From Oscillospiraceae bacterium (GTDB lineage: Bacteria > Bacillota > Clostridia > Saccharofermentanales > Saccharofermentanaceae): a stretch of DNA of 64,000 nucleotides. The translations under genes and the position numbers were made by a program. The notes beneath the pieces are model-generated. The model was not told where the DNA came from. It worked only from the letters and a program-made list of their open reading frames with translations, and ran no database searches. Positions 45,320-55,148 of this stretch are shown here, piece by piece (positions within the stretch are counted from its first letter, which is position 1; every line of letters begins with the position of its first letter). The stretch covers positions 1 through 64,000 of the forward strand of contig CACWXL010000002.1 in the NCBI GenBank assembly GCA_902764825.1, in the 5' to 3' direction.

Positions 45320-45343
45320 AATAAAGACTGTCTTCAGACAGCC
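45320..45343 (-). terminator. Rho-independent terminator within the polysaccharide locus
   Basis: On the minus strand, GGCTGTC-TGAA-GACAGTC (45343-45326, one G-T pair) is followed by TTTATTA. It lies 58 bp after the SDR-cytidylyltransferase gene and splits the locus into at least two transcripts unless it is read through. Confidence 0.68.
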
Positions 45344-45400
45344 TTAGGGATTCTATCACAAAGTAATATATAAGATAAGGAAAATACCGAAGAATCAGAT

Positions 45401-46579
45401 TTATTTAATATATTTTGTCCTTAACCGAACCGTCTTACGTATCTGTGTGCTGTTCGTGGTTTCTGTATAAGGGAAATATACGATCTCAACGTTCTTGTCC
45501 TTAAAGAACTCCTCATAACGCTTAAAACGTTCACTTCCCTTGTAATCAGAACCAACAAAAAGCTTATTAAAGTGATATATAGCCCATGCATCAGAATCTT
45601 CCGTGCATGACTTGACTACTTTATCGACATATCTGCAGCTGGCAACAGTCTCACATCTCTCCTCAAATGGAATAAACGTTTCCTTCCCCTTCCATGCTCC
45701 GCTCTCATGAACTCCTACGATAAGATAATCACACTCAGCTTTTGCTCTGCGCAGAATATTAATATGTCCTACATGGAAAAGGTCAAATGTTCCTGACAAA
45801 TAACCGATCTTAACTCTCTTATGATTGTCGACTCTTCCTGAATCCTTCTTATACTGATAACTATGGAATCCGTATTCGTGAGGATCGGCCTGATAGCTCT
45901 CAATAACCTCTTTAAATGTCTCTTTATACTGAGGAATATAGAGTTCAGTTGACGAGAAAAGCTTGGAAACGATCTTAGAAGCCAAAGGTTCAAGAAGTTC
46001 TAACCGATTATCTCCGCCATAGAACTTGGAACCTTTGAATGTTGACGGTGATACATTAAGAATACGGTTCGAAGTACCGGAAGCCTCTAATTCAATGTTT
46101 ACGCCCTCAATAAATCTGCAGACTGCAGCCTTAGACGCGGAATATACAGTGGCCTCCGGTGAAGATAATAAACCGGCAATTGAACCCATAACACCGCAAT
46201 AGAACTTATCATTGGACTTTATACGGCCATAAAACAAACGAAGAATCTCAATAGTCGAGGTAGCATTTACCGTCATCATATTCTTGATCTCAGCCGTATG
46301 CATATACTCAAATTCGCATATGCGGCCAAAACCTGCAGTGATCATAAGAATCTCAACAGACTTATCAGACGCTATTGAGGAAATATATTCTTCATTCAAA
46401 TAAAGGAGATCACAGAAATGATACTCATAAGAACCTGCAGGTATCAATCCTTCATCAGGTTCTTCCCTGTCCAGGATCTCTACAAAATATCCTTCAGAGA
46501 CAAGTTTTATAACAATTGCAAGGCCGATTCCGTTACTTCCGCCTATTACTACGGCCGTCTTAGAATTGTTCGATGACAT
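45401..46579 (-). CDS. Fusion of short-chain dehydrogenase and TagD-like cytidylyltransferase
   Basis: The 392-residue protein has two halves. Residues 1 to about 235 form a classical SDR with GGSNGIG (13-19), TVYSASKAAVCRF (YxxxK) and an MTAG-like LMITAGFGR. From about 255 to the end is a glycerol-3-phosphate-type cytidylyltransferase with YLSGTFDLFHVGHINILRRA (HxGH) and ETTNSTQIRKTVR, a variant of RTxGISTT. Together they could reduce a keto-sugar phosphate and activate the alditol phosphate with CTP, supplying the TagF-like enzymes. It has its own promoter and terminator. The SDR-cytidylyltransferase order is unusual: known fusions pair TarI with TarJ. Confidence 0.85.
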   Translation of the reverse strand: MSSNNSKTAVVIGGSNGIGLAIVIKLVSEGYFVEILDREEPDEGLIPAGSYEYHFCDLLYLNEEYISSIASDKSVEILMITAGFGRICEFEYMHTAEIKNMMTVNATSTIEILRLFYGRIKSNDKFYCGVMGSIAGLLSSPEATVYSASKAAVCRFIEGVNIELEASGTSNRILNVSPSTFKGSKFYGGDNRLELLEPLASKIVSKLFSSTELYIPQYKETFKEVIESYQADPHEYGFHSYQYKKDSGRVDNHKRVKIGYLSGTFDLFHVGHINILRRAKAECDYLIVGVHESGAWKGKETFIPFEERCETVASCRYVDKVVKSCTEDSDAWAIYHFNKLFVGSDYKGSERFKRYEEFFKDKNVEIVYFPYTETTNSTQIRKTVRLRTKYIK

Positions 46580-46620
46580 GTTAAGCTATTCCTGTGTATT
46601 TCTTCTAATAATCGTCAGAG

Positions 46621-46648
46621 ATTATACAATAAAAATACAGCAAGTAAA
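46621..46648 (-). promoter_or_regulatory. Sigma-A promoter of the SDR-cytidylyltransferase gene
   Basis: On the minus strand, TTTACT (46648-46643), a 16-bp spacer and a perfect TATAAT (46626-46621), 41 bp before the ATG at 46579. It suggests that 45401-46579 is transcribed separately from the upstream genes. Confidence 0.65.
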
Positions 46649-46778
46649 GTTGTCTTCGTGATAAGTAGTTTAAAAGATTATTATGAAGATAGAGAAAAAT
46701 AGAGTTATGAGTGCTGTTTTTTCTCTTGAAGAACTGATTTACATATTTCTACTTGGAATTAGAAATAAAATTCGCCTT

Positions 46779-47960
46779 TCACAACCCCATTCGTTTCATC
46801 AACTTATCATATCTATCAATATCTGTCTGATTAATAGTTCTAGCATGTTTTAGTTCTTCTCTCACTTCATGTTGTTTTTTTGGTTGAAGAAGATGAATCC
46901 AGCGTTTCATTTGATATAGGGGAATTAAAACAGGATACTTCTTACAGATAGGATATATACCCTTGAGCCGATTTTCCCTTATAAAAAGACGCGATAATGC
47001 ATACTTTAAGCCTTTATTCTTTCTTTTTTTAGATAGTATTTTCAAATGAGATGATCCAAAAACTCCACCGGAAAGAACCAACTCTTCAAAGTCTCTCGTT
47101 AGTTGTGTATGACTTTTATTCTCGAACCACACAGATAATAAATTAACACATGTTTTATAAAATTTCAGTATGCCAGCTTTATCACACAAAGCACATACTA
47201 CATTATCATCATATAATGTCTTTGTTCTAAGCAACCATATATCAAGCAAGGGGCGTAAACCGATTCCACCTCCGCTTTTAAAATGTTTACAAGCGTGTGC
47301 TACAATATAAAACAATTGATATTCTGAAGTAAACTCGTAACAATTGCCTATCATCTTTGGCTTCGCATAATCCCATGCCAATGCAAACACATCATCCATT
47401 AATCCCACATCATCTAATAGATTAAAGTGAAGTTCAAGGTGGACTTTTTCATTTACTAAATGGACATCATGAAAACCGCTTTTAAATTTCCTAAAACTAG
47501 TTCTTTTTTCCAGAGCAACAGTAGCTCTTTCAACCATACTCTCTCTTACCAAAACATCAATATCGTTGCTAGTACGCATCCATGGTTCTGGATAGAAATT
47601 TCTAAGAACTGCTCCTTTAAGCGGAATATAATCAATGTTTTCTGCATCAAATACGCTTACAATCTGTTTCAGTGATTCGTTTCGTTGATGGTAGTCATAT
47701 ATGGCTTTGGCTTTCTGAATATTCATTTCTTCGGTCAATAAATTAGAATATCCAAGATTACACAGACCTTCAATGATAATCGGAATAATCGATTGACGTT
47801 TGGCAATACTTTCAATGCTCAGAACGTCAGCTTGACCAATTGAAATGTCAGCCTGAACAAGTCCTAAAGCAGATTGAATAACTCTAATGATGAGATATCC
47901 ATCTGAATACGCACAGTTATCATTTAAGCGATGATTTTCAAAAACAACATCATCAATCAT
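46779..47960 (-). CDS. Nucleotidyltransferase-fold protein (NTP_transf_5-like)
   Basis: The 393-residue protein has IDYIPLKGAVLRNFYPEPWM then RTSNDIDVLVRESMVERATV, the metal-binding (S/N)DxDxLV signature of the uncharacterised nucleotidyltransferase family PF14907, followed by VHLELHFNL. Such proteins are common in capsule and lantibiotic loci, but their substrate is not known. A basic C-terminal tail follows. This gene begins a more AT-rich stretch that runs to about 57 kb. Confidence 0.8.
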   Translation of the reverse strand: MIDDVVFENHRLNDNCAYSDGYLIIRVIQSALGLVQADISIGQADVLSIESIAKRQSIIPIIIEGLCNLGYSNLLTEEMNIQKAKAIYDYHQRNESLKQIVSVFDAENIDYIPLKGAVLRNFYPEPWMRTSNDIDVLVRESMVERATVALEKRTSFRKFKSGFHDVHLVNEKVHLELHFNLLDDVGLMDDVFALAWDYAKPKMIGNCYEFTSEYQLFYIVAHACKHFKSGGGIGLRPLLDIWLLRTKTLYDDNVVCALCDKAGILKFYKTCVNLLSVWFENKSHTQLTRDFEELVLSGGVFGSSHLKILSKKRKNKGLKYALSRLFIRENRLKGIYPICKKYPVLIPLYQMKRWIHLLQPKKQHEVREELKHARTINQTDIDRYDKLMKRMGL

Positions 47961-48052
47961 TATAGTAATGGTTCACCAATTTAGATTTTGATTTTAACAG
48001 TGGAGACTTCCTTTCGATAATTCCCACATAAACTAAAATAAACTAACATTTT

Positions 48053-49555
48053 TTAAGAACGCTTTCTTCCTAACAACAAATTCAAGCAATCTCTCATTGT
48101 TTTTCGGTAGAAGATAAAATTTATACTAAAACACTCTAAAAGTGATATACAACCAACTATAATACTATTCTTTATCCATGAGATCCAAGTTATTTCGTCC
48201 ATACTTACCCATCTCGTTGAAATGATCACAAGAATGACTGTGACTATATCCAAAACAAAATGTTTTACAAAGTGAGAGAATTTTCTAAATAAAATGCTTT
48301 TACGTAAATACAAAGCTAAATAAACTGTTCGATAAAGCATTGCAACAAGCGTTCCTATAGCAACTCCAATCAAACCATATTTTTTTACTAAGGCAACAGA
48401 AACCAGAACATTTATTATCGCTTCAATTATCGCACTAGACTGCGTCTCCTTAAAATGGCCTGCAGCTTGAATCATTATATAATATGGCATTCTTAAGCAA
48501 TATGCAGCATTAGCCGTTACAATTAAAACTGAAAACAGTGGAACAATATAGTCTGCATCAGTAATCCCTTTTGTATATACCTTAACAAAGGGAATAATCA
48601 TAACGCCAGCAACACTGTATAACAAAGTCACAAATGAATGAATAGATAATTCAAAAGCGTTAAATGTAGAATTCAGTTGTTCTACCTCTTTTTTGACATA
48701 CATGTTTCCTAATAGTGCTGCCATTCCGGTTGTCAAAACTTCAATCAATTGTTGTAGCCCATTAGTTACGAGGTGATATACATAATAAATCGATACATTA
48801 TCTAAGGTAGAGAATAGTGTTAATACCACTGTATCTGCATGCTTTAAAATATAAGTAGCAATGTGTTGAGCTAAACCATTCCATTTCTGTTTAATAGGCT
48901 CTTCAACAAGTCTGATTTTTAAATCAAGCTTATAATTATGATCTACATATAACTTGAGCAAAAGCGGACGCAACAAAAACAGAAAAGCTGCCAATAGTTT
49001 TACCATTTCTATAGAAGCGTTCAATTTTATAAGAATAATACCAAATGCTGTATTCAGTATTGTTGTAAATACCTGAATTGAAAGTTGAATATAAGATTTC
49101 TGATCAGCATTCAATAATTGCTGATATACTATTCCAAAAAGATAAGTAGATAGTGAACTAAATGCCACTGCTCCTACTAAAATAGCAGTTGATAAATAAC
49201 CATTCTCATGATTAACCGCAAGCGGGAAATAGAACATAAGCCCCACTGTATATACACAAAGCAAAAGACCTATCTTTCTGAAGAAACGTCTAGAAGAAAC
49301 AAGAACCTTACTTATAGCGACAGAATCATTCTCTGCTAGCGGCTTATATAAACTGGCGCGAACAACTGCACCAACTCCCATTTCCATCATTGAAAAGAAA
49401 GCTAAAAAATGAGTAATAGATGATAACAATCCATTTGTCGTAGATCCATAATGGGATATTATTAATCTCGGCAGTACCAGTCCACAAACAAGTGTAACAA
49501 CCTGATTAGCAATAGCAGATATAGTATTTAATATCAGTTTTCTTTTTCGATTCAC
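48053..49555 (-). CDS. wzx: Polysaccharide flippase (Wzx-like)
   Basis: A 500-residue polytopic membrane protein with about 14 helices. It starts with a basic segment and AIANQVVTLVCGLVLPRLII, then GSTTNGLLSSITHFLAFFSM, typical of the polysaccharide-transport family. It is not closely related to the two paralogous flippases at 34880 and 38417. It thus belongs with the polymerase at 50600-51958 as the second flippase/polymerase set. Confidence 0.9.
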   Translation of the reverse strand: MNRKRKLILNTISAIANQVVTLVCGLVLPRLIISHYGSTTNGLLSSITHFLAFFSMMEMGVGAVVRASLYKPLAENDSVAISKVLVSSRRFFRKIGLLLCVYTVGLMFYFPLAVNHENGYLSTAILVGAVAFSSLSTYLFGIVYQQLLNADQKSYIQLSIQVFTTILNTAFGIILIKLNASIEMVKLLAAFLFLLRPLLLKLYVDHNYKLDLKIRLVEEPIKQKWNGLAQHIATYILKHADTVVLTLFSTLDNVSIYYVYHLVTNGLQQLIEVLTTGMAALLGNMYVKKEVEQLNSTFNAFELSIHSFVTLLYSVAGVMIIPFVKVYTKGITDADYIVPLFSVLIVTANAAYCLRMPYYIMIQAAGHFKETQSSAIIEAIINVLVSVALVKKYGLIGVAIGTLVAMLYRTVYLALYLRKSILFRKFSHFVKHFVLDIVTVILVIISTRWVSMDEITWISWIKNSIIVGCISLLECFSINFIFYRKTMRDCLNLLLGRKRS

Positions 49556-49571
49556 AATAAAACCACTCTAA

Positions 49572-50600
49572 TTACTTCAAAACTGATGACAATATCCTCG
49601 TGTACTTATACGCAAATAAGCAAATACAAATTGAAACAGAAAGAACAATTATGAACAAGACAAGAGAAAAAATCACATTACCAGTTAATAATCCAACAAT
49701 TGAAACAATCGATATAATAGGTCTGTGAATTAAGTAAATACCTGTGCTCAGATTTCTTATTAAGAGAGTACTAAATGAACACGAAAAAGATCTCGATGAA
49801 AGCTGGACCAAAAAATAAGCCAAAAACGGAGAGAGAATAAATAAGGAACCATCATCAGCCATGGTTCTATTCTGTAAAAATCCTAATTCGATTATATATA
49901 GAACGAATGTTAACAAAAACAAACAAACGGCGTGCCTATTTCTTTTTTTTGAGCAGATTAACCCTAAACATATAAAGAAAAATCCATAAAACAATCCGTT
50001 TCTAGCTGTATCACATACTTTAAGTATTAAATCTGCAAATGATTGAACTACAGTGCCTTCTATAAGCCAATAATATGAATTACAAACCAGAGCAATTGCA
50101 TATAGTAATCCGCCAATAATAACACCGAGTTCAATTCTGGCAAATCGCAAAAAAGCGAACACAAGCCACATCCCTACCAAAACAGTTTGAATATACCACA
50201 AAGCTCCCCAAGGGCAGAATAAAACTGATCTGACTATTCGAAGCAAAATCATCGTTAAGCTAATTCCGGAGAGGTAGTATTGTATGCTGTATAAAACAAT
50301 AGATATAGGTTCAAAGACAAGCAAAAGCTTTAGAAGTCTTTTCGAATACCTTTTGTAATACGCACGTTGTTCATCTTGCGTTAATCCATTTGTTTTCACG
50401 CCAATCAGAAAGCCTGAGGCACATAAAAAAAAAGGCACTGCGACTCGGAAGACCAACTTGTTTAACCAATAGTAAAGAGTGGGATACTCTACAAACAATT
50501 TTGAATGAATGCCAATAACGCATACTGCAAAAAAGATTTTTAAAAAATCAAGTATTGGCATTGAATTCTTAATTTGATTATCTGTTAAAGCTGTTTCCAT
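49572..50600 (-). CDS. Acyltransferase 3 family membrane protein
   Basis: This 342-residue protein has about ten membrane helices. The N-terminal DFLKIFFAVCVIGIHSKLFV carries the conserved His, and VAVPFFLCASGFLIGVK follows, the standard start of OafA/NodX-type acyltransferases. It probably O-acylates (for example acetylates) sugars of the polymer. The start codon overlaps the polymerase stop by one base, so translation is coupled. Confidence 0.9.
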   Translation of the reverse strand: METALTDNQIKNSMPILDFLKIFFAVCVIGIHSKLFVEYPTLYYWLNKLVFRVAVPFFLCASGFLIGVKTNGLTQDEQRAYYKRYSKRLLKLLLVFEPISIVLYSIQYYLSGISLTMILLRIVRSVLFCPWGALWYIQTVLVGMWLVFAFLRFARIELGVIIGGLLYAIALVCNSYYWLIEGTVVQSFADLILKVCDTARNGLFYGFFFICLGLICSKKRNRHAVCLFLLTFVLYIIELGFLQNRTMADDGSLFILSPFLAYFLVQLSSRSFSCSFSTLLIRNLSTGIYLIHRPIISIVSIVGLLTGNVIFSLVLFIIVLSVSICICLFAYKYTRILSSVLK

Positions 50601-51958
50601 TATTCGTTACCCAACGGTAGAAATCGCTCTTTTCTTGTAGCATTAACAATCTTTTCAATGATAAAGAACAAGAAAATTGGGAATATCATCTCCATGAGAC
50701 TGCTCATTTGATAAGCTCTAAAACACTGAATAAATGTTACTGCTAATGCACCATAAAAAACATCATAATCGCCACGTTTCTTCATCTTATCTAACAAATT
50801 ATCGCATTTCGCAACAATTATACACAAAACAACCGGCTGAATAATTGCACCACACAAACCGAACTTATAAATACCAGTTGCCATTGGATCAGCAGGTGTA
50901 GTTCCATACTTCATTCCTGTATTTATAAGTTGTGTGTTATATGTCCACACGGTATCAGGCAAAGAAAAAGGCAAAAAACGTTCTGGAATCCAAGAAGTGG
51001 CTGAAATCAACCAATCATCCAAAGCTTTGTACTCAATTCCCCTCTCCATCCAACAACTGATAGCTCTTCCTTGTGAACTTGTAATATAGCTGAATTCATT
51101 AATGAATCTATGTATCCAGTCATCAGTAGATCCAATCCAAACACCATACCTAATATAATCTGCAACGGTTTCGCCTAAAATTGCAACAACCAATATAACA
51201 ATCATGATGATACCAATCTTAACAAGCATTCTGCTAATCTTTCCAGACTTATAAACGACTGATATCAAAACAATTGCGACTCCCGAAAAAGCAATAGAGG
51301 ATCTACTGTCTGAAGCCAGTAAATAAATAAATGCTCCAAATCCTGAAATAATAATTAACAACCAATAACCAATTTTTTTAATTCCTTGTGGCTTATCCCT
51401 CAACAAAGCTGAAACAAAGGAGTACAAAGCAATTAGCAAAATCTTTACAAATTGTTTCATAAACGCAAACTTATTATATATTTTACCTGCTCCAGAACGT
51501 ATTCTAGGCGCATTGAGGATAAAATTCTGCAATGTTCCATATGCCCTTGTCCAAAGAAATAGGCAGATAAAACCGACAATTAAGGCAAGAACACCACATC
51601 CAAGTAAATTAACATGATACACAGATTGATTCTCAGCATTATAAGAATCTATAAATTGCGTCTTTCTGACACCTCTGCCAACTAATTGTATTGCAAAAAA
51701 AGTAAATACGGAGAGGAAAAACATCAAGTACAAATGTTGAATACCTTGCGTACTATAATCATAGAATATAAGATTCCTTTCACCTTCTGATTCATAATAG
51801 AAAGTTATAGCAGGAATAAGTCCGTATGTTAGAGAACACATTAGTGTAATGCAATCAAATAATTCAATTCTATTTCTCTTGATTATTCTTCTTGTTCCAA
51901 CAAATACATATACCAAAAACGTAAAGAAATACAATATTGATAAAACAAACAGCCCCAT
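50600..51958 (-). CDS. wzy: Oligosaccharide repeat-unit polymerase (Wzy/OpsX-like)
   Basis: A 452-residue membrane protein with about 12 helices and a large extracytoplasmic loop (about 270-350) containing RFINEFSYITSSQGRAISCW and FSLPDTVWTYNTQL, as in repeat-unit polymerases of capsule loci. It differs in sequence from the polymerase at 39861-41198, so two polymer types may be made. It follows the GT4 stop without a gap. Confidence 0.82.
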   Translation of the reverse strand: MGLFVLSILYFFTFLVYVFVGTRRIIKRNRIELFDCITLMCSLTYGLIPAITFYYESEGERNLIFYDYSTQGIQHLYLMFFLSVFTFFAIQLVGRGVRKTQFIDSYNAENQSVYHVNLLGCGVLALIVGFICLFLWTRAYGTLQNFILNAPRIRSGAGKIYNKFAFMKQFVKILLIALYSFVSALLRDKPQGIKKIGYWLLIIISGFGAFIYLLASDSRSSIAFSGVAIVLISVVYKSGKISRMLVKIGIIMIVILVVAILGETVADYIRYGVWIGSTDDWIHRFINEFSYITSSQGRAISCWMERGIEYKALDDWLISATSWIPERFLPFSLPDTVWTYNTQLINTGMKYGTTPADPMATGIYKFGLCGAIIQPVVLCIIVAKCDNLLDKMKKRGDYDVFYGALAVTFIQCFRAYQMSSLMEMIFPIFLFFIIEKIVNATRKERFLPLGNE

Positions 51959-53158
51959 CTATATATTCCCCTCTATCAATTTCTTCCATTTACGTCCAAT
52001 AGTATCAAAACTAAATTCGTTCGATCGTATTCTTGCTTGTACAGCATATCTCTGCCATAATTCATCATCCATCAGGCAAGAAATAATGGCTTCAGCCAAT
52101 TGGTTTTCATCTTCGCTTAAAGCATCACGTGAATTAAAGTGCTGTTCATTGCCAACGGTCGTCAGAATGCCGTAATCTGCATACTCAACTTTATTCAGAG
52201 ATCTTGGTAGTCCTGTGCCTGGAGCTAAAATCTCACGCGAACCAGACTCGCAATCAGTTGAAATAACAGGTGTTCCACAGGCTAGTGCCTCAAGAATAGT
52301 GTTACTCATTCCCTCAAAAAGTGAAGAAAGAACAAACACTCTGCTTTTACAGATAAGAGCATGTGGCGCCTCCACAAAGCCTAGGAAATGAACGTTATCG
52401 TGAATCATCAATTCACATGAAAGATTCTTTAATGCTTCTTCCAATGGTCCATTGCCTAAGATATAAAGTTGGGCGTCTGGAACAGATTGTATTACCTTTG
52501 CAAAAGCACGAATCAAATGCCATTGGCCTTTCTGTTTTGTTAATCTCCCCATAGTAAATACACTATGTTCGGAAACATACAATGAACTAATGTCATTATT
52601 AAGTGCATTATCAAGGATTGTTTTACTATCGCACATGTTATAAATAGTAGTAACATTTGTTCTAGCTACACCACAATTTTCAACGAGATCATCCTCCGTA
52701 CCTTTTGAAACAGCAACTATTTTTGTAGCTCTTCTTTCAATAAAACGAAGGAATAACAATTCTGTTATTTTCAGTTTTCCATTGTTCGTGCGATGAGGAA
52801 CCTTTGACATTTGTATTCGAATTGATGGAAACACTTTATCGTTTTGTTTACTTAAAACATTAACTAAATTCGCACCATCCATAAGACTAATAGATGCTAC
52901 TATTCCAAAGCCTTTCTTAATCCTTTTGACAGCCATTGTCCTCTTGAAAACATTGAATATTCTTTTAATACCATTATTATCAGACGGAATTGATATATCG
53001 TGAAGCATACCTTTATATGGGTATTTAACTTCACGAGCATCAAATACTATAAGGTGAACTTCATAGTATTTGCTTAAAGAAATCGAAAGATTAGCAGCTG
53101 CCCGTTCGGCTCCGCCTCCGTTAAGTTTCTGAACGATTATCGCTATATGATCTTTCAC
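51959..53158 (-). CDS. Glycosyltransferase family 4
   Basis: A 399-residue GT-B enzyme. It begins HIAIIVQKLNGGGAERAAAN, the glycine-rich acceptor loop of GT4 enzymes; FTMGRLTKQKGQWHLIRAFA and VFVLSSLFEGMSNTILEALA with the E-x7-E motif follow, then CGTPVISTDC. It probably adds one sugar of the repeat unit. It abuts the polymerase and lies 9 bp after the ATP-grasp gene. Confidence 0.92.
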   Translation of the reverse strand: MKDHIAIIVQKLNGGGAERAAANLSISLSKYYEVHLIVFDAREVKYPYKGMLHDISIPSDNNGIKRIFNVFKRTMAVKRIKKGFGIVASISLMDGANLVNVLSKQNDKVFPSIRIQMSKVPHRTNNGKLKITELLFLRFIERRATKIVAVSKGTEDDLVENCGVARTNVTTIYNMCDSKTILDNALNNDISSLYVSEHSVFTMGRLTKQKGQWHLIRAFAKVIQSVPDAQLYILGNGPLEEALKNLSCELMIHDNVHFLGFVEAPHALICKSRVFVLSSLFEGMSNTILEALACGTPVISTDCESGSREILAPGTGLPRSLNKVEYADYGILTTVGNEQHFNSRDALSEDENQLAEAIISCLMDDELWQRYAVQARIRSNEFSFDTIGRKWKKLIEGNI

Positions 53159-53167
53159 TTAAATATC

Positions 53168-54037
53168 CTAATTCCTTATTTTTTTAGGTAATTTAATTTG
53201 ATTACCAAACACAAGATCCCATTCTTCAGGTTCAAACGGCATCATTCCTCCCCAATGGAAAAATGTCATCTCACCAAAATAGACCTTTCCATTGATATCA
53301 TAAAAATCTATTCTAACTTCAGGAAACCCTACGCTTAATATCGATGCTAATCGCTTCATTTCCTCAAATCCCATTGGACATTTTAACTCATGATCAGAAT
53401 TTTCATGACCATTCTTAAATGGCAAATGATTAAAATTCTCGTCGTAAAAATCAAACTTAGTTTCTTTGTCAACAGCGCCACGATCAGTAGCTATAAACAA
53501 GAACTTAACTTTGCCATCAAAACAGAAAAACTTATAATCTTTCAATTCATATCCAGATTCATCAACCATAAATTTTTCTGCAATTATCCTTGGCTTTACA
53601 TATTTATATGGCCACTCTCTTGTATGCCAGTAATAACTCGTTTTCAGTCGAGGCACAAGTTTTTCTCTTGCTTTATCTATTTCAAATTTAGTTTTATCAG
53701 GAACTATATATATTCCGCCACTGTCATGTGTGCATTTAAGCACAAACTGATTCGGGAGAGTGGAAAAATCAATTTCATCAAAACTATCCCAGACACCAAT
53801 TGTAGGAATAATATACTCTTCACCAATTTGTTCAGATACCCACGATTTAACGTCAGCCTTATCAACAAGTTTGATCAGGATGGGGTTATGGTAATAAAGT
53901 TTAAGCCACTGAAGTTTTTCTGAATATGTTTGGGGATTTCTCAAATTGAGTTTCTTGTGCATTCTTTCACGAAATCGCAATTCGATATACAATCTGTCTG
54001 GAATTAAATGGGATATTTTTTCTAACACCGGATTCAT
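53168..54037 (-). CDS. TupA-like ATP-grasp protein
   Basis: The 289-residue protein matches the TupA-like ATP-grasp family of polysaccharide loci: KLNLRNPQTYSEKLQWLKLY near the N-terminus, FVLKCTHDSGGIYIVPDKTK in the ATP site, IIAEKFMVDESGYELKDYKF and EVRIDFYDINGKVYFGEMTF with metal ligands, then FFHWGGMMPF. ATP-grasp enzymes ligate a carboxylate to an amine or other nucleophile, so it may attach an amino acid or similar group to a sugar. The substrate is not known. Confidence 0.85.
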   Translation of the reverse strand: MNPVLEKISHLIPDRLYIELRFRERMHKKLNLRNPQTYSEKLQWLKLYYHNPILIKLVDKADVKSWVSEQIGEEYIIPTIGVWDSFDEIDFSTLPNQFVLKCTHDSGGIYIVPDKTKFEIDKAREKLVPRLKTSYYWHTREWPYKYVKPRIIAEKFMVDESGYELKDYKFFCFDGKVKFLFIATDRGAVDKETKFDFYDENFNHLPFKNGHENSDHELKCPMGFEEMKRLASILSVGFPEVRIDFYDINGKVYFGEMTFFHWGGMMPFEPEEWDLVFGNQIKLPKKIRN

Positions 54038-54053
54038 TAAGATTCCTCCATTT

Positions 54054-55106
54054 TCATGCTATTTCATCAATAGTCTGGCACCATTTACGCAGAATCACAT
54101 TCCCGCTATATAGTTTTCCAGTCTCAATACTATGTTTTCTAATATTTTCATTATCAGCTCTTAACACCATTTTCAGTTTCTCAGTAAGTGCCTCGACATC
54201 ACCTATTGGAACAAGATATCCATTAACTCCATCTTGAATAATATCTTCTACACCACTCCAATTTGTAGTTACACAAACCATACCTGAAATCATTGCTTCT
54301 AAAAGCGCATTTGAGAGACCTTCGTAATTAGAACACATAACAAAGAACTTATTATCATGCATAATATCAAAAATGCTATTGCTATTTCCAGGAAGATGAA
54401 TTCTATTCACCATGCCCTCTGATCTAATTAACTCTTCAAGCTCAGTTCTCTTATTCCCTTCGCCATATATATAAACTTGTGTCTGCGGAAACTCGTCAGA
54501 AATCTGTCTAAACGCCTTAATCATCATTGGATGGTTTTTTTGATCCATCAACTTTCCAACACAGATAATATCATTTTTATCATGATTTTTTTCATAAGCT
54601 AAAGCAGAAATAGGATTTCCTATGATAACGCTATTATTTTTACACCACTTTTCGTAGTACTTTGCCTGATATCTCGTTTGAAATACTACTTTATCTGCAC
54701 GAGCATAGAAACGCTTACAAAGCCACCTTTCTAATTTACTTCTCCGGTCTTTTGCAGGATCATTACGCTCAGAGATCAAAACAGGAATTCCTGTTCCTCT
54801 TGCCGCAATCATAGTTATCAAATTTATACGACCAACGAAAGAAACAACCACATTCGGTTTTACATTAAATAATAATTTTTTAATATCCTTGATCCACTTT
54901 AAAACATTTCGTTTTTGATTACCTCTTCTCACAATGTCATGAATAACAATCTGATCGCTGATATCATATCCCATTTTATTATCCAAAAGGACAGCTAAAT
55001 GCACAGACCAACCGCGAGTTACGTACTCTTCAGCAAGTAGCGTAATTACACGCTGAGCTCCGCTTCGATTCAAACTTCCAGATACAAAAAGTATTCTTTT
55101 ACTCAT
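54054..55106 (-). CDS. Glycosyltransferase family 4
   Basis: A GT-B enzyme of about 350 residues. N-terminal ILFVSGSLNRSGAQRVITLL (GxxRxx loop), central PVLISERNDPAKDRRSKLER, then DIICVGKLMDQKNHPMMIKA and FVMCSNYEGLSNALLEAMIS with the E-x7-E motif. The ATG at 55106 places the start at the first strand; a GTG two codons upstream is an alternative, and the ribosome site is weak for either. The gene is AT-rich, like its neighbours. Confidence 0.88.
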   Translation of the reverse strand: MSKRILFVSGSLNRSGAQRVITLLAEEYVTRGWSVHLAVLLDNKMGYDISDQIVIHDIVRRGNQKRNVLKWIKDIKKLLFNVKPNVVVSFVGRINLITMIAARGTGIPVLISERNDPAKDRRSKLERWLCKRFYARADKVVFQTRYQAKYYEKWCKNNSVIIGNPISALAYEKNHDKNDIICVGKLMDQKNHPMMIKAFRQISDEFPQTQVYIYGEGNKRTELEELIRSEGMVNRIHLPGNSNSIFDIMHDNKFFVMCSNYEGLSNALLEAMISGMVCVTTNWSGVEDIIQDGVNGYLVPIGDVEALTEKLKMVLRADNENIRKHSIETGKLYSGNVILRKWCQTIDEIA

Positions 55107-55148
55107 GCACACACCAATACATCCACATTACATCATACCCAAGAAATA

